Of a stretch of DNA of 64,000 bases, positions 1 to 9,196 are shown piece after piece. The DNA is from Armigeres subalbatus (lineage: Eukaryota > Arthropoda > Insecta > Diptera > Culicidae): the NCBI RefSeq assembly GCF_024139115.2, contig NC_085139.1, forward strand, positions 104,456,158 through 104,520,157. Direction: 5' to 3'. The notes beneath the pieces are model-generated. The model was not told the DNA's origin. It saw only the letters and a program-made list of their open reading frames with translations, and made no database searches. Each line of letters opens with the position of its first letter. The first letter of the stretch is position 1. Made by a program: the position numbers and the translations under genes.

Positions 1-260
1 TCTCCTCCGGGATTTCCTTGAGATTCGGTGCCGGAAGTCGTATGTCTTGCGCGCGTGCTCCTAGGTTCATCATCATACCGCCACCGTTGTCTGCCACATC
101 CTTATTCTGGTGCTCTTCGTAGTGCTGCCGTCACCTTTGGATCACCTCACGCTCATTTGTAAGAAGGTTCCCGTTTATGTCCTTACACATATGGGGCTGT
201 GGCACGTGGTCCTTACGTGAACGGTTCAACTTCTCATAGAACTTTCGTGCGTTATTAGCG
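1..260 (-). pseudogene. RTE/Loner-like LINE fragment (RT linker region), copy 1 part A
   Basis: Read on the minus strand, this matches base for base over long runs the linker and early reverse-transcriptase region of the LINE copy at about 7180-7410 in this window. It includes the segment encoding the cysteine-free linker before the KAPGVD-type RT start. It runs off the left window edge, so the RT core of this copy lies outside. It is non-coding here: frame disruptions are present and the 5'-ward half is separated from it by the TIR element at 261-863. About 330 bp of LINE sequence present in the intact copy is missing at the junction, so a deletion accompanied or followed the insertion. Confidence 0.8.
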
Positions 261-863
261 CCCCGACTAGAAGAGCATAACTAAAACTTAACATAATTTT
301 AACATATTGTGATCTTTATAACTTATTTTGATACAATTTTGTTCTTAGTAGCCATTATCTGTCAAATGTTGTAACAGGATTTTAACATAATAAGATTTAA
401 AAAATGCTTAATACCGAATTGCCCAACAGTAGGCAATTAAAATAGATGTAACAAAAGTCCACTGCCATAGATATCACAAACGCTGATATAATTTGAAAAA
501 GTTGTCTAATTTGTAATGTTTTTAGTCTCATGTTCTTGAAAAATATTCTTGTTCAGAAAAAAAAATATTTCTAATTGTTGATCACAATCTGGAGACCTAT
601 CACGACCTGTAAAAAATCTAAATGCACAGTAAACAATATATTTTGTATCTGATTCTGTTATAAATTTCTAACAAAATATGTATTTTATGATAAAATTGTA
701 ACAAAATTTGATAGTTTTTTGTTTCGAGTAGTGTAATTTTTGATAGAAATTTAGATATTTTAACAACATCCTGCACCATATTTCTAACAAATTTTGTTAT
801 AAAAATTTTGTATAACATAATAACATATGATGATATAATTTTGATATGACCTTCTGGTCGGGG
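261..863. mobile_element. TIR element between two LINE fragments
   Basis: The ends are imperfect inverted repeats, CCCCGACTAGAAGAGCATA on the left and the complement of CCCCGACCAGAAGGTCATA on the right. The inside is very AT-rich with many TAACA and TTTGTTA motifs and no convincing ORF, so it is a non-autonomous DNA element. It separates LINE copy 1 parts A and B. No clean target duplication is visible because LINE sequence has been lost at the join. Superfamily is undetermined. Confidence 0.55.
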
Positions 864-1290
864 TAGTCTTGGTCTAGTCTCCCGTCTTGTAGCCGCCCAA
901 TGTTTAGCCGCGGCGGACGACTCCGACGCGTGTTGTACACCGTCGAAAGTTTTGAGCGCAGACATACTGCAACGAGGTAGTGGTCGGATTCAATATTCGC
1001 ACTGCGGTAAGTGCGTACGTTCGTGATGTCGGGGAAGAATTTACCGTCGATTAGAACGTGGTCAATTTGGTCAATTTGGCTGGCGCTACGACGTCGAAGT
1101 TGCGGGGATGTAATTCATCGTGGATTATCCAGTCGCATCCTGCGAAGCCTAGCAACTTGCAGTTCCATGTTCCAAGCTTCCAATCGGGATCCTTTATTCG
1201 TCGCCTAGGTCGTTGCCGATTGTATCGAGTCGTATTATCTTCTATGCCATTACGAACGGCAGTACAGGTCCACATTAGAGGAGCGTGAGT
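864..1290 (-). pseudogene. RTE/Loner-like LINE fragment (endonuclease end), copy 1 part B
   Basis: The minus strand carries the end of the endonuclease domain and the following linker of the same LINE as 6751-9212. Readable pieces include a GTWNCK-type endonuclease start and a DHVLID stretch, followed by the VYNTRR sequence that also opens the 6751-9212 copy. The endonuclease is internally deleted: the N-terminal GTWN motif lies only about 60 codons from DHVLID, far too close for an intact APE-type domain. It is a dead copy. Confidence 0.7.
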
Positions 1291-1623
1291 ATTTAGAATG
1301 TCTGGCGGCTATACACATTCTTCATCAGCAACTGTACTGATCAAGTGAGGTTGTGTAAGCTATCGGTCGGACCAGTCGGTCGTCAAGCTCAGACCCGACC
1401 GCATTGCGTAGGCAAGAGCACGCAACTCAGGTTCAGTTCAATCAAAGTTAATTGCCTATTTCCGAGGATTAAACCACCCGACTTGGACGTTAATTTACAA
1501 TGTTATGAAAACTCATATGTGAATACGTGTGGAAGTGTTGGCTTGAGAAATGGATTGCGAGTGATTTGACTAAGCGTCCAATTTCGGAATCTCGAGCTCG
1601 TTTAGTAGCCGCTAGGCCGAAGG

Positions 1624-1689
1624 CCTTCGTAGCTTAGTTGGCACCAGTCTAGCGTACTGTAGGGTCATGGGTTCGAGTCCCATCGAAGG
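1624..1689 (+). other. tRNA-Ala-like module (not a functional tRNA)
   Basis: There is a 5' CCTTCGT against a 3' CGAAGG acceptor-like pairing. The T arm is perfect (ATGGG, loop TTCGAGT, CCCAT), and the anticodon-like arm CAGT-CTAGCGT-ACTG presents AGC (Ala) with T33. A-box-like TAGCTTAGTTGG and B-box GGTTCGAGTCC are present. The D-arm is shortened by several bases, so this is a tRNA-derived pol III promoter head and not a working tRNA. Confidence 0.65.
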
Positions 1690-1708
1690 GAAAGTGGTTA
1701 CCTCCAAT

Positions 1709-1852
1709 CAGGGCCGGATTTAGCCGGAAGGGGGCCCCGGGGCCGACAGTATGTGGGGGCCCCAAAATGTACAAAATAGGTTGGTTTTGGTACATAAGAT
1801 TTGTGGGGGCCCGGGGCCATGGCCCCCCCGGCCCCCCTTAAATCAGGCCCTG
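1709..1852. mobile_element. hAT-type MITE with 8-bp TSD
   Basis: The 144-bp element has terminal inverted repeats CAGGGCCGGATTTA and TAAATCAGGCCCTG. It is flanked by perfect 8-bp duplications CCTCCAAT (1701-1708 and 1853-1860). The interior is GC-rich, dominated by GGGGGCCCC palindromes, with no ORF. Terminal CAGGG plus an 8-bp TSD is the hAT signature. It inserted into the tRNA-like composite repeat just downstream of the B box. Confidence 0.9.
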
Positions 1853-1935
1853 CCTCCAATACATTTTCCAAATCAATATATTCCACATAACGTACATATT
1901 GACATATGAGTTTTCATAACATTGTAAATTAATTA

Positions 1936-2173
1936 CTATGTTTCATAACTATTTTAATATTTAGATTTTTCTTTACAATGCGCAATCGTTATGACATTCA
2001 ATAGTGATTCACTACGCTTTATTCTCTGTCGAATGTAACTTGTAAGAGAATCGGTTTAGAATTACTATCTGAAAAATTGGCTAATGTTTTTTATGGCACA
2101 TGTGCACGCACACACATACACACGGACAGACAGACATTTACTCAGTTCGTCGAACTGGGTCGATTGGTATATA
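1936..2173 (+). repeat. Common mosquito repeat with CA-rich core, 5' part
   Basis: It is colinear with 32250-32570: the CATTCAATAGTGAT, TTCTCTGTCG, GGCTAATGTTTTTTATGGCA and CACACATACACACGGACAGACAGACATTTA blocks (the last split by small changes) occur in the same order. It is interrupted at its GGTATATA site by the hAT-like element 2174-4633, and the rest resumes at 4642. Class is unassigned. Confidence 0.7.
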
Positions 2174-2519
2174 CAGAGCCGTAGCGTGGACTCCCAGCGC
2201 CCTTGGCGAATCGTTTGTTGGGCGCCCCTCTTCTACTAAGAGAAATCAAACGCTAAAATGTTATATTTGGAAAGCAATTTGAATCTCATGCCAACAAAAA
2301 AGTTTAATGATTCAAACGTGCTTTAAATAGCGTTCAATATTCAGAGATGTAGTGGAACCTGATACCTTACATACACATAGAAGGCTTGAACAAAATGACG
2401 CAAATAAGCAAACTTGTAGAGCCGGGTTAGAATCTCATTAAAATTGCTGAAACTTTTTACGGCCATCTCTAAAGTATATTACGAAGAAGATGGGATTGAG
2501 TTTTATTTTATTTTTATTA

Positions 2520-2775
2520 AACAAATAAATTCTTCTTTTGAAAAAAGTATTCCGGCACCATTCATGAAATTCATGGAGGAATTTCTAAAAAGAATTTTTG
2601 AAGTAAATTCGCTGATATTACCGGATATATTTTTTGGGAGAGCTCCTTTAAGACCTCGTGGAAGAAAAATTGGGAGAATTTCCAGGGTAGATTCTTTAGG
2701 ATATTCTGGGGTGAGTTCCAGAAGGAATTTAGCGGAAAAAAATCCAGAAAGGTTTAAAAAAAGAAAAACGGGGAC
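2520..2775. repeat. Degenerate GGAATTTCC-rich array (inside hAT-like element)
   Basis: It has short, poorly conserved repeats of the form AATTYCNGGA / GGAATTTC at irregular 12-25 bp spacing. ORFs on both strands here are by-products of the repeat. The same sequence type recurs at 3215-4075, 30740-30965, 52580-52625, 56440-56630 and 56925-57130. Confidence 0.5.
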
Positions 2776-2981
2776 ACCGTCTTCCACCAGAGGTCGTACA
2801 GACTGAACACTTAACACATAGCATGAGACAACGGACATGACACATAACACCCAGTGGACCAGTGGAGAATATTTCTATAATGAAAAGTTTCCTCCTCACC
2901 GGGCGGGAATCGAACCCACACCCCATAACACACACATCTAGACGATTGACGTCGCTATCCGCACGGCCAGGAAGCCCACAT
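2770..2981 (-). mobile_element. tRNA-derived SINE (minus strand) inside the hAT-like element
   Basis: On the minus strand an A-box-like TGGCCGTGCGGATAG (plus 2956-2969) is followed about 40 bp later by a B box GGTTCGATTCCC (plus 2905-2916), the pol III promoter layout of tRNA-derived SINEs. A unique body follows with TTAAGTGTTCAGTCTGTACG and an AAAC/T-rich end. No target duplication was found, so the borders are approximate. It is a different family from the SINEs at 13.6 kb and 37.4 kb. Confidence 0.6.
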
Positions 2982-3214
2982 TTGGTTGATTTCTTGACAA
3001 ACTGTTGGGGATTACCTGGAGAACTTACGGCAGTAATGTTTGGATATGGGTACCTAGTAATATTCCATATAAGAGTTAATGACTGAAGTTGTACTTTTAA
3101 GACTGGAGTCTTCCGGCGAAAGCAGTTTTAATAAGTATTAATAAATACGTTTTTTGCTCCGACATTTCGATTATCCGGATTTGATGAGAAATTTCCGGAT
3201 GGATTCTTATAAGA

Positions 3215-4075
3215 ACATACAAAGATGTTTTTATAGAAATTTTCGGAAGAATTGTTGTAACATTTTCTGTAGAAATAACCCCCTTAATATCTGAATTTTG
3301 TAGAATAAATCCTTAAGGAACTTTTGAGCATTTCTAAACGTTTTCAAGTAAAGTTCTTGGAAATTTTTTGGGGGAAATACCTGGAGGAATTTCCAGTAGA
3401 ATTCTCGAGAGCTGGATGGTAGATGGGTATAGATAAATTCTAAGTAAGTGAATTTCAAAAGGAATTATTAAAATATTTATATATTAAAATTATTAAAATA
3501 TTCAAAGTTCTTGTATCTGTAAAATAATCTAATGGAATTCTTATATGAATTTCTGGAGTAGCTCCTAGTGGAACTCCTGGCGGAGCTTCTGAAAGATTTC
3601 CTGAGCAAATTCTGCAAAAATACTGGACGATCTTCCGGGGGAATTGGGGGATAAACTTCCGGAAATTAAGTCTGAACAAATTTCTGGATGAAATCCTGCA
3701 ATAAATTCCGGAGGAATTTCTTAAGAACCTTTTTTAGGAATTCTTGAAGAAATTTTCAGATATATTTCTGGATGAACTTCCGGAGGAATTCCTGAGGAAC
3801 TTTTGGAAGAATTCCTCGAGGAACTTCCTGAGGAATTGCTAAAGGAACTTCCGGAGGAATAACTTGAGAAAGTTCCGAATGAATTCCCGAAGAAACTTCT
3901 GGAGGAATTCTGGCAGAAACTTTCAAAGAAATTCTTGGAGGAACATTTGGAGAAATTCCTGTAGGAGCTTCTGGAGGAACTAACGAAGGAATTCTTGGAG
4001 GAACAACCGGAAGAAGGGATTCCTGGAGGAATTGCTGGAAGAACTGTAGGAAGAATTCCTGGAGGATTCCTGATA
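3215..4075. repeat. Degenerate GGAGGAATTCCTGGA array
   Basis: Between about 3560 and 4070 the motif GGAGGAATTCCTGAGGAAC recurs in variants such as GGAGGAATTCTTGGAGGAAC at roughly 20-27-bp spacing. The minus-strand ORFs at 3721-4083 and 3756-4079 are simple translations of the repeat (SSG/NSS and IPPEV patterns) and should not be annotated as proteins. Confidence 0.75.
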
Positions 4076-4641
4076 TCAATCATAGGAGCAAAAGGGCCCT
4101 CGGAATTTGTTCAATCGCTTATTTGTAGACGTATTCATTTGAAGGAACCCACATGGAAAAACTGAATCATTTCTTCACTATTCACTCCACAATGCTGAAA
4201 CATTACAATTCCGAAAAACTCTCGCTGGCCATAATAGTGACCAAAAATTTTTCCAATCGCAATGTGGATATCAAACAAATTGATTTTCAAATAACTTAAT
4301 AAGATACTCTCAGATTTTTTCTTATTCAATTGGCTCCTTCAACCCGATCCCAGAGGTCCATGAGAATCCTGAATAGCAGTCAAAACTAAAACCAATCCAT
4401 TTAGCATGTAGATGTGAAATAATGGAAAATATTCTTTGTTTGCTCCATCAAGATTACGCATCTACCATATACCTATAGATTTTTGGACCAACCAATAGTC
4501 GGTTTGCTTATTACATGGCCTTTAAGTAATAAAACTGTTCTATTTATTATAGAGCAAACAGTGATTTTGGCGCCCCCTTGAGGCTGGCGCCCTTGGCGGG
4601 GGCCAACCTGGCCAACCACACGCTACGGCGCTGGGTATATA

Positions 4642-4725
4642 ACACTATGGGCCTCTGAGCCTTCTAAAAAAAGTTCAATATTGGAGTGAAATGATAGCCA
4701 ACTTTGTTGCACAAGAAAAAAACAA
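4642..4725 (+). repeat. Common mosquito repeat, 3' part after hAT insertion
   Basis: It continues the block broken at 2173: ACACTATGGGCCTC, then a diverged AAAGTTCAATATTGGAG, then CTTTGTTGCACAAGAAA. It corresponds to 32560-32645, where the conserved form reads ACACTATGGGTCTC followed by TTGTACGAGAAAGGC. The colinearity proves that the hAT-like element inserted into this repeat. Confidence 0.7.
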
Positions 4726-5127
4726 ATTATTTTCCAGCGCGTATCTCAATATGTTTGCTTATTTTGTTGCATCTAATTGGTTCTTAGCTATCTCTTAATT
4801 TCTGAATTAACTCAAACTTAACTAAGCTTCAAAGTGATTAAAAATTACTATCATCAGAATCGTTTCCAATGTGACAAATAAGCAATATATCTATTCGGAA
4901 ATTATTGAGCTGGCACTTTCAATTCTAATTTGAGTTATTCGTAAAATGAGACGAAGTATTAAATACAGAAAAGGAAATTGAAATATATCAATCATGCAAA
5001 GGCTCTAATAATAATTTGTAATTAGCATGTCATATCAGAAAAGAGAGAACAATGAAGTTCATAGCCCTTTACTCTTCTCAATTAATAATTATTCTATTAA
5101 CAATTTATATCTTTGATCAATATTCTG
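4726..5127. other. AT-rich sequence without recognisable feature
   Basis: No ORF, terminal repeat or promoter-like box stands out. It lies between the end of the common repeat and the large palindrome. Confidence 0.5.
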
Positions 5128-5482
5128 GTACATTCAAAGTTAATTGCCTATATGCCGGGTATTAAGCCACCCGGAGTGGAAATTAATTACTATGTCTGAA
5201 ACTTGATTATGCATATGTACAACATGTGATAGATTTAGTTCGGAAAAGGTATTGGAGGGTAACCGCCCCTTCGGTGGGGTTTGATCCCACGACCCCAGTT
5301 CGCATGACAGGTGCTTTCCCTACTAAGCTACCCCACCGAAGGGGCGGTTACCCTCCAATACCTTTTCCGAACTAAATCTATCACATGTTGTACATATGCA
5401 TAATCAAGTTTCAGACATAGTAATTAATTTCCACTCCGGGTGGCTTAATACCCGGCATATAGGCAATTAACTTTGAATGTAC
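5128..5482. repeat. Perfect palindrome, 153-bp arms around a tRNA-Ala-like loop
   Basis: Bases 5128-5280 and 5330-5482 are reverse complements of each other with no mismatch found by eye. They are centred on position 5305 with a 49-base loop. The arms carry the family blocks CCACCCGGAGTGG, TAATTAATT, CATATGTACAACATGTGA and the CCTCCAATACC that follows the tRNA-like module. Such perfect arms imply a recent inverted duplication or gene conversion between arms. The same family has only imperfect arms in copy 1 (1310-1935) and a single arm in copy 3 (5843-5913). Confidence 0.9.
5268..5342 (-). other. tRNA-Ala-like module at the palindrome centre
   Basis: On the minus strand it has TAGCTTAGTAGGGAAAGC (A box and D arm), an anticodon-like loop CATGCGA presenting TGC (Ala) but with A at position 33, and a T arm GTGGG-ATCAAAC-CCCAC with a degenerate loop. 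The acceptor-like ends are extended by the palindrome itself. It is not a credible functional tRNA. Confidence 0.55.
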
Positions 5483-5913
5483 TGATCTCGAGTGGCGATC
5501 TCTCTTCGCTTGTGTGGTCGTGTTGGGATCTGACGACCAAACTGGCACAACCTCACACAACCCTACTTCATTGAGCGCCGTTGCTGATGAAGCAAGTGTG
5601 TAGGAGCCGGACAATACTAAATACTCATTCTACTTGGTTGACATGATGTGTACAAAAAAAAAATTGAGAGAGTTAGTTCTGAAAATGTATTGCGAGAGAT
5701 CGGCTGGTACCTGGTGCTGGGAATTTGGTTTCATCAGTACCCGCTAAGCTGCGGTGGACGACGGAGGTCCTTCGTAGCTTAGTAGGGAAAGCACCTGTCA
5801 TGCGAACTGGGGTCGTGGGATCAAACCCCACCGAAGGGGCGGTTACCTCCAATACCTTTTCCGAACTAAATCTATCACATGTTGTACATATGCATAATCA
5901 AGTTCCAGACATA
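5483..5913 (+). repeat. tRNA-Ala-like composite repeat, copy 3, with its module at 5769-5837
   Basis: The tRNA-like module 5769-5837 is nearly identical to the one at the palindrome centre (same anticodon-like TGC and same T arm). It is followed by one arm (5843-5913) matching 5345-5425 except for small changes such as CCTCC for CCCTCC. The TA-flanked MITE 5914-6457 cuts this arm at CAGACATA and the arm resumes at 6458 (GTAATCAAT). Upstream (5483-5600) is a block shared, in inverted sense, with 1315-1440. Confidence 0.6.
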
Positions 5914-6457
5914 GGGTAAAGTGACCAATAGTGGACCCCCAACTAATAGTGGACCCTCCAGCCATTTTTGCATTGTTACTGCACAATGTCAACATTTCGC
6001 TATGAAATTCTATCGGGAGAACCTACCTTACAGTCCTATGATTTGATTACATGCGCTGGAAATGCTATGGAAAGTCAAATTAGATGATTTTTTACAATTC
6101 TATAAAAAATAAACACGAGAGTGGCCATTATAGGAAAATTTTGGGGGGTCCATAATAGGGAAGAAGAACGTCCCGAAACGGGACATGAAAATCAAATGAA
6201 GTGTCGACTATAGGGAAGCAATTTCCTATTATGGACCCCCAGGGGGTCTACTATAGGGCGAATTCAGTTAGACTTTAAAATTGTAATTTCAACGAATAAC
6301 GTCGTGTATTTGGGTGTTTTATGTATGTATCGTGAAGAGGGAATGCAGAGCTTGTTGTTAGACATCAAGCAGAGTTAATATTTTGAAAATGTTTAAGCCG
6401 TTTGACAGGAAGAGCAAAATTTCGCTACTAGGGGGTCCACTATTGGGCATTTTACCC
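5914..6457. mobile_element. TA-target MITE, pogo/Tc1-mariner type, 544 bp
   Basis: The ends GGGTAAAGTGACCAATAGTG and the complement of GGGTAAAATGCCCAATAGTG are flanked by TA (5912-5913 and 6458-6459). Internal repeats of the end motif (TAGTGGACCCCC, TATGGACCCCC) are scattered through the element. There is no transposase ORF. Removing it rejoins the host repeat at CAGACATA/GTAATCAAT exactly as in the uninterrupted copies. Confidence 0.9.
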
Positions 6458-6459
6458 TA

Positions 6460-6737
6460 GTAATCAATATTCTAGATTGGACAGATGTCGAGAAGTTCTC
6501 CGTCCATCAGCATGGAAACTTGCTCATAAGAAAAATCATAATTTTTTGTGGACCATGACCATTGACATTTGACTTACCCCCTTCCTAACTAAATATATTG
6601 GATTTCTCGAAAAAAAAAACCTTTAAAAATAAATTTCTTAAAAAATGTTGACCCGTTTCATAATTATGCGTTTACAATATGTTAATATTGTAGGGTACTT
6701 CAATGTCTAATATAATAGGCGTATTTATAAACAGGCT
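6460..6737. other. No recognisable feature
   Basis: AT-rich spacer between the MITE and the LINE target duplication; I see no ORF or repeat end in it. Confidence 0.5.
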
Positions 6738-7191
6738 TTATTGCGCTTATGGTGTACAACACGCGTCGAAGTCGGACGCCGCGGCTTAACATTGGGCGGC
6801 TACAAGATGGTAGACTAGCCCAAGAATACGCGCAGCAGCTGGAAGTGGCACTTCCAACGGAAGAGCAGCTAGGCGCAGCGTCTCTTGAAGATGGCTGGAG
6901 AGATATTCGATCCGCCATTGGTAGCACCGCAACCGCTGCACTTGGCACGGTGCCCCCGGATCAGAGAAACGACTGGTATGACGGCGAATGTGAGCAGTTA
7001 GTGGAAGAGAAGAATGCAGCATGGGCGAGATTGCTGCAACACCGCACGAGGGCGAACGAGGCACGATATAAACAGGCGCGGAACAGACAAAACTCGATTT
7101 TCCAGAGGAAAAGCGCCAGCAGGAAGATCGAGACCGTGAAGAAACGGAGCAACTGTACCGCGCTAATAACACACGAAAGTTCTATGAGAAG

Positions 7192-8040
7192 TTGAACCGT
7201 TCACGTAAGGGCCACGTGCCACAGCCTGATATGTGTAAGGACATAAACGGGAACCTTCTTACGAACGAGCGTGAGGTGATCCAAAGGTGGCGGCAGCACT
7301 ACGAAGAACACCTGAATGGCGATGTGGCAGACGAAGATGGCGGTATGGTGATGGACCTGGGAGAACGCGCGCAGGACATAATTCTACCGGCTCCGGATCT
7401 CCAGGAAATCCAGGAGGAGATTGGCCGGCTGAAGAACAACAAAGCCCCTGGGGTTGACCAACTACCAGGAGAGCTTTTCAAACACGGTGGTGAGGCACTG
7501 GCTAGAGCGCTGCACTGGGTCATTACCAAGATTTGGGAGGAGGAAGTTTTGCCGCAGGAGTGGATGGAAGGTGTCGTGTGTCCCATCTACAAAAAGGGCG
7601 ATAAGCTGGATTGTAGCAACTACCGCGCAATCACATTGCTGAACGCCGCCTACAAGGTACTCTCCCAAATTTTATGCCGTCGACTAGCACCAACTGCAAG
7701 GGAGTTCGTGGGGCAGTACCAGGCGGGTTTTATGGGCGAACGCTCCACCACGGACCAGGTGTTCGCCATTCGCCAAGTACTGCAGAAATGCCGCGAATAC
7801 AACGTGCCCACACATCATCTATTCATCGACCTCAAAGCCGCATATGATACAATCGATCGGGACCAGCTATGGCAGCTAATGCACGAACACGGTTTTCTGG
7901 ATAAACTGACACGGTTGATCAAAGCGACGATGGATCGGGTGATGTGCGTAGTTCGAGTTTCAGGGGCATTCTCGAGTCCCTCGAAACCCGCAGAGGGTTA
8001 CGGCAAGGTGATGGTCTTTCGTGTTTGTTATTCAACATCG
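7192..8040 (+). pseudogene. LINE reverse transcriptase, N-terminal two thirds (broken)
   Basis: It encodes the RT fingers and palm: NNKAPGVDQLPGELFK (about residue 90), YKKGDKLDCSNYRAITLL, AGFMGERSTTDQVFAIR and the motif A FIDLKAAYDTIDR. After VRVSGAFSS the frame shifts by one base (a lost T near 7981), and the continuation, RRGLRQGDGLSCLLFNIA (motif B), is read in the next frame from 7944. Upstream residues 6749-7190 belong to the linker, itself frameshifted near 7110. No catalytic product is possible from this copy. Confidence 0.9.
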
Positions 8041-8058
8041 CTTTGGAAGGGGTAAAAC

Positions 8059-8320
8059 CACAGACAAACAGACGTAACACTAGAGAAATTTCCATCGACC
8101 ATGACTTCAACGATCAATTTGAATTTGATCGATTGCGCGTTTCACAACTAGAGGCGCTAGCGTCGTAATCCTTCGAGTTTGACATTTCACTCCAGCGCCT
8201 TCTGGTGACAATGTCATACGAAACATTGTTTCGTGCAACATGCTCGCAAGATGGTGGTAGAGGAGTTGGGCGATGGATTTTTCTGAAAAATGTTCAAACT
8301 GTTACGTCTGTTTGTCTGTG
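8059..8320. mobile_element. 262-bp MITE inserted into the LINE RT, 7-bp TSD
   Basis: It has perfect 20-bp TIRs CACAGACAAACAGACGTAAC (8059-8078) and its complement (8301-8320), flanked by GTAAAAC at 8052-8058 and 8321-8327. It has no ORF of its own. Removing the insert plus one GTAAAAC rejoins the RT frame exactly between motif B and motif C, which independently confirms the borders. The 7-bp duplication is unusual (hAT and P make 8), so the superfamily is left open. Confidence 0.92.
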
Positions 8321-9196
8321 GTAAAACGAAGAGCAGGGATTAACACGAGTGGTACAATTTTCAATAAGTCCGTCCAGCTATTTGGTTTCGTCGACGACAT
8401 AGATATTATGGCACGTAACTTTGAGAAGATGGAGGAAGCCTACATCAGACTGAAGAGGGAAGCTAAGCGGATCGGACTAGTCATCAACACGTCGAAGACG
8501 AAGTACATGATAGGAAGAGGTTCAAGAGAAGACAATGTGAGCCACCCACCGCGAGTTTGCATCGGTGGTGACGAAATCGAGGTGGTAGAAGAATTTGTGT
8601 ACTTGGGCTCACTGGTGACTGCCGAAAATGACACCAGCAGAGAAATTCGGAGACGCATAGTGGCTGGAAATCGTACGTACTTTGGACTCCGCAAGACGCT
8701 CCGATCGAATAGAGTTCGCCGCCGTACCAAACTGACAATCTACAAAACGCTAATTAGACCGGTAGTCCTCTACGGACACGAGACCTGGACGATGCTCGTG
8801 GAGGACCAACGCGCACTTGGAGTTTTCGAAAGGAAAGTTCTGCGTACCATCTATGGTGGGGTGCAGATGGCGGACGGTACGTGGAGGATGCGAATGAACC
8901 ACGAATTGCATCAGCTGTTGGGAGAACCATCCATCGTTCACACCGCGAAAATCGGACGACTGCGATGGGCCGGGCACGTAGCCAGAATGTCGGACAGTAA
9001 CCCGGTGAAAATGGTTCTCGACAACGATCCGACGGGTACAAGAAGGCGAGGTGCGCAGCGGGCAAGGTGGATCGATCAGGTGGAAGATGACTTGCGGACC
9101 CTCCGTAGACTGCGTGGTTGGCGACGTGTAGCCATGGACCGAGCCGAATGGAGAAGACTCTTATATACCGCACAGGCCACTTCGGCCTTAGTCTGA
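8321..9196 (+). pseudogene. LINE reverse transcriptase, C-terminal part
   Basis: It starts at KRRAGIN just after the MITE. Motif C reads FVDDIDIM where FADD is usual, so the position before the two aspartates is changed. Then come INTSKTKYM, EFVYLGS, RTKLTIYKTLIRPVVLYGHE and the C-terminal block RWAGHVARMSDSNPVK with GTRRRGAQRARWIDQVEDDL. The stop is just before the TAAA tail. The same C-terminus, on the opposite strand, is present at 20470-20880. Confidence 0.9.

Larger units (their letters stand above)
1310..1935 (+). repeat. tRNA-Ala-like composite repeat, copy 1 (split by hAT MITE)
   Basis: This is a member of a repeat family found four times in the window. It shares with 5128-5600 (in inverted sense) the TTAATTGCCTAT and CCACCCG blocks. 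Its central tRNA-like module is at 1624-1689. Flanking that module are imperfect inverted arms: TTACAATGTTATGAAAAC near 1494 and its complement near 1910. A 144-bp hAT MITE sits at 1709-1852. It could be a SINE with palindromic flanks or a fold-back element that captured a tRNA-like sequence. Confidence 0.6.
2174..4633. mobile_element. hAT-like DNA transposon, non-autonomous, 2.46 kb, 8-bp TSD
   Basis: The inverted ends CAGAGCCGTAGCGTG and CACGCTACGGCGCTG are flanked by perfect 8-bp duplications GGTATATA at 2166-2173 and 4634-4641. Subterminal CGCCCTTGGCG occurs at both ends. No hAT transposase (no BED finger, no dimerisation domain) is readable, so it would need a helper. The inside holds a tRNA-derived SINE (about 2770-2981) and two degenerate GGAATTCC-rich arrays. 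The insertion split a common mosquito repeat whose halves continue on either side. The TIR and TSD are strong evidence; the superfamily assignment follows from them. Confidence 0.85.

Noticed and set aside
1624..1689. Functional tRNA-Ala gene
   Set aside because: Shortened D arm and location in a repeated family; the other copies also have non-standard loops.
3721..4083. Serine-rich 120-residue minus-strand protein
   Set aside because: Translation of the GGAGGAATTCC array.
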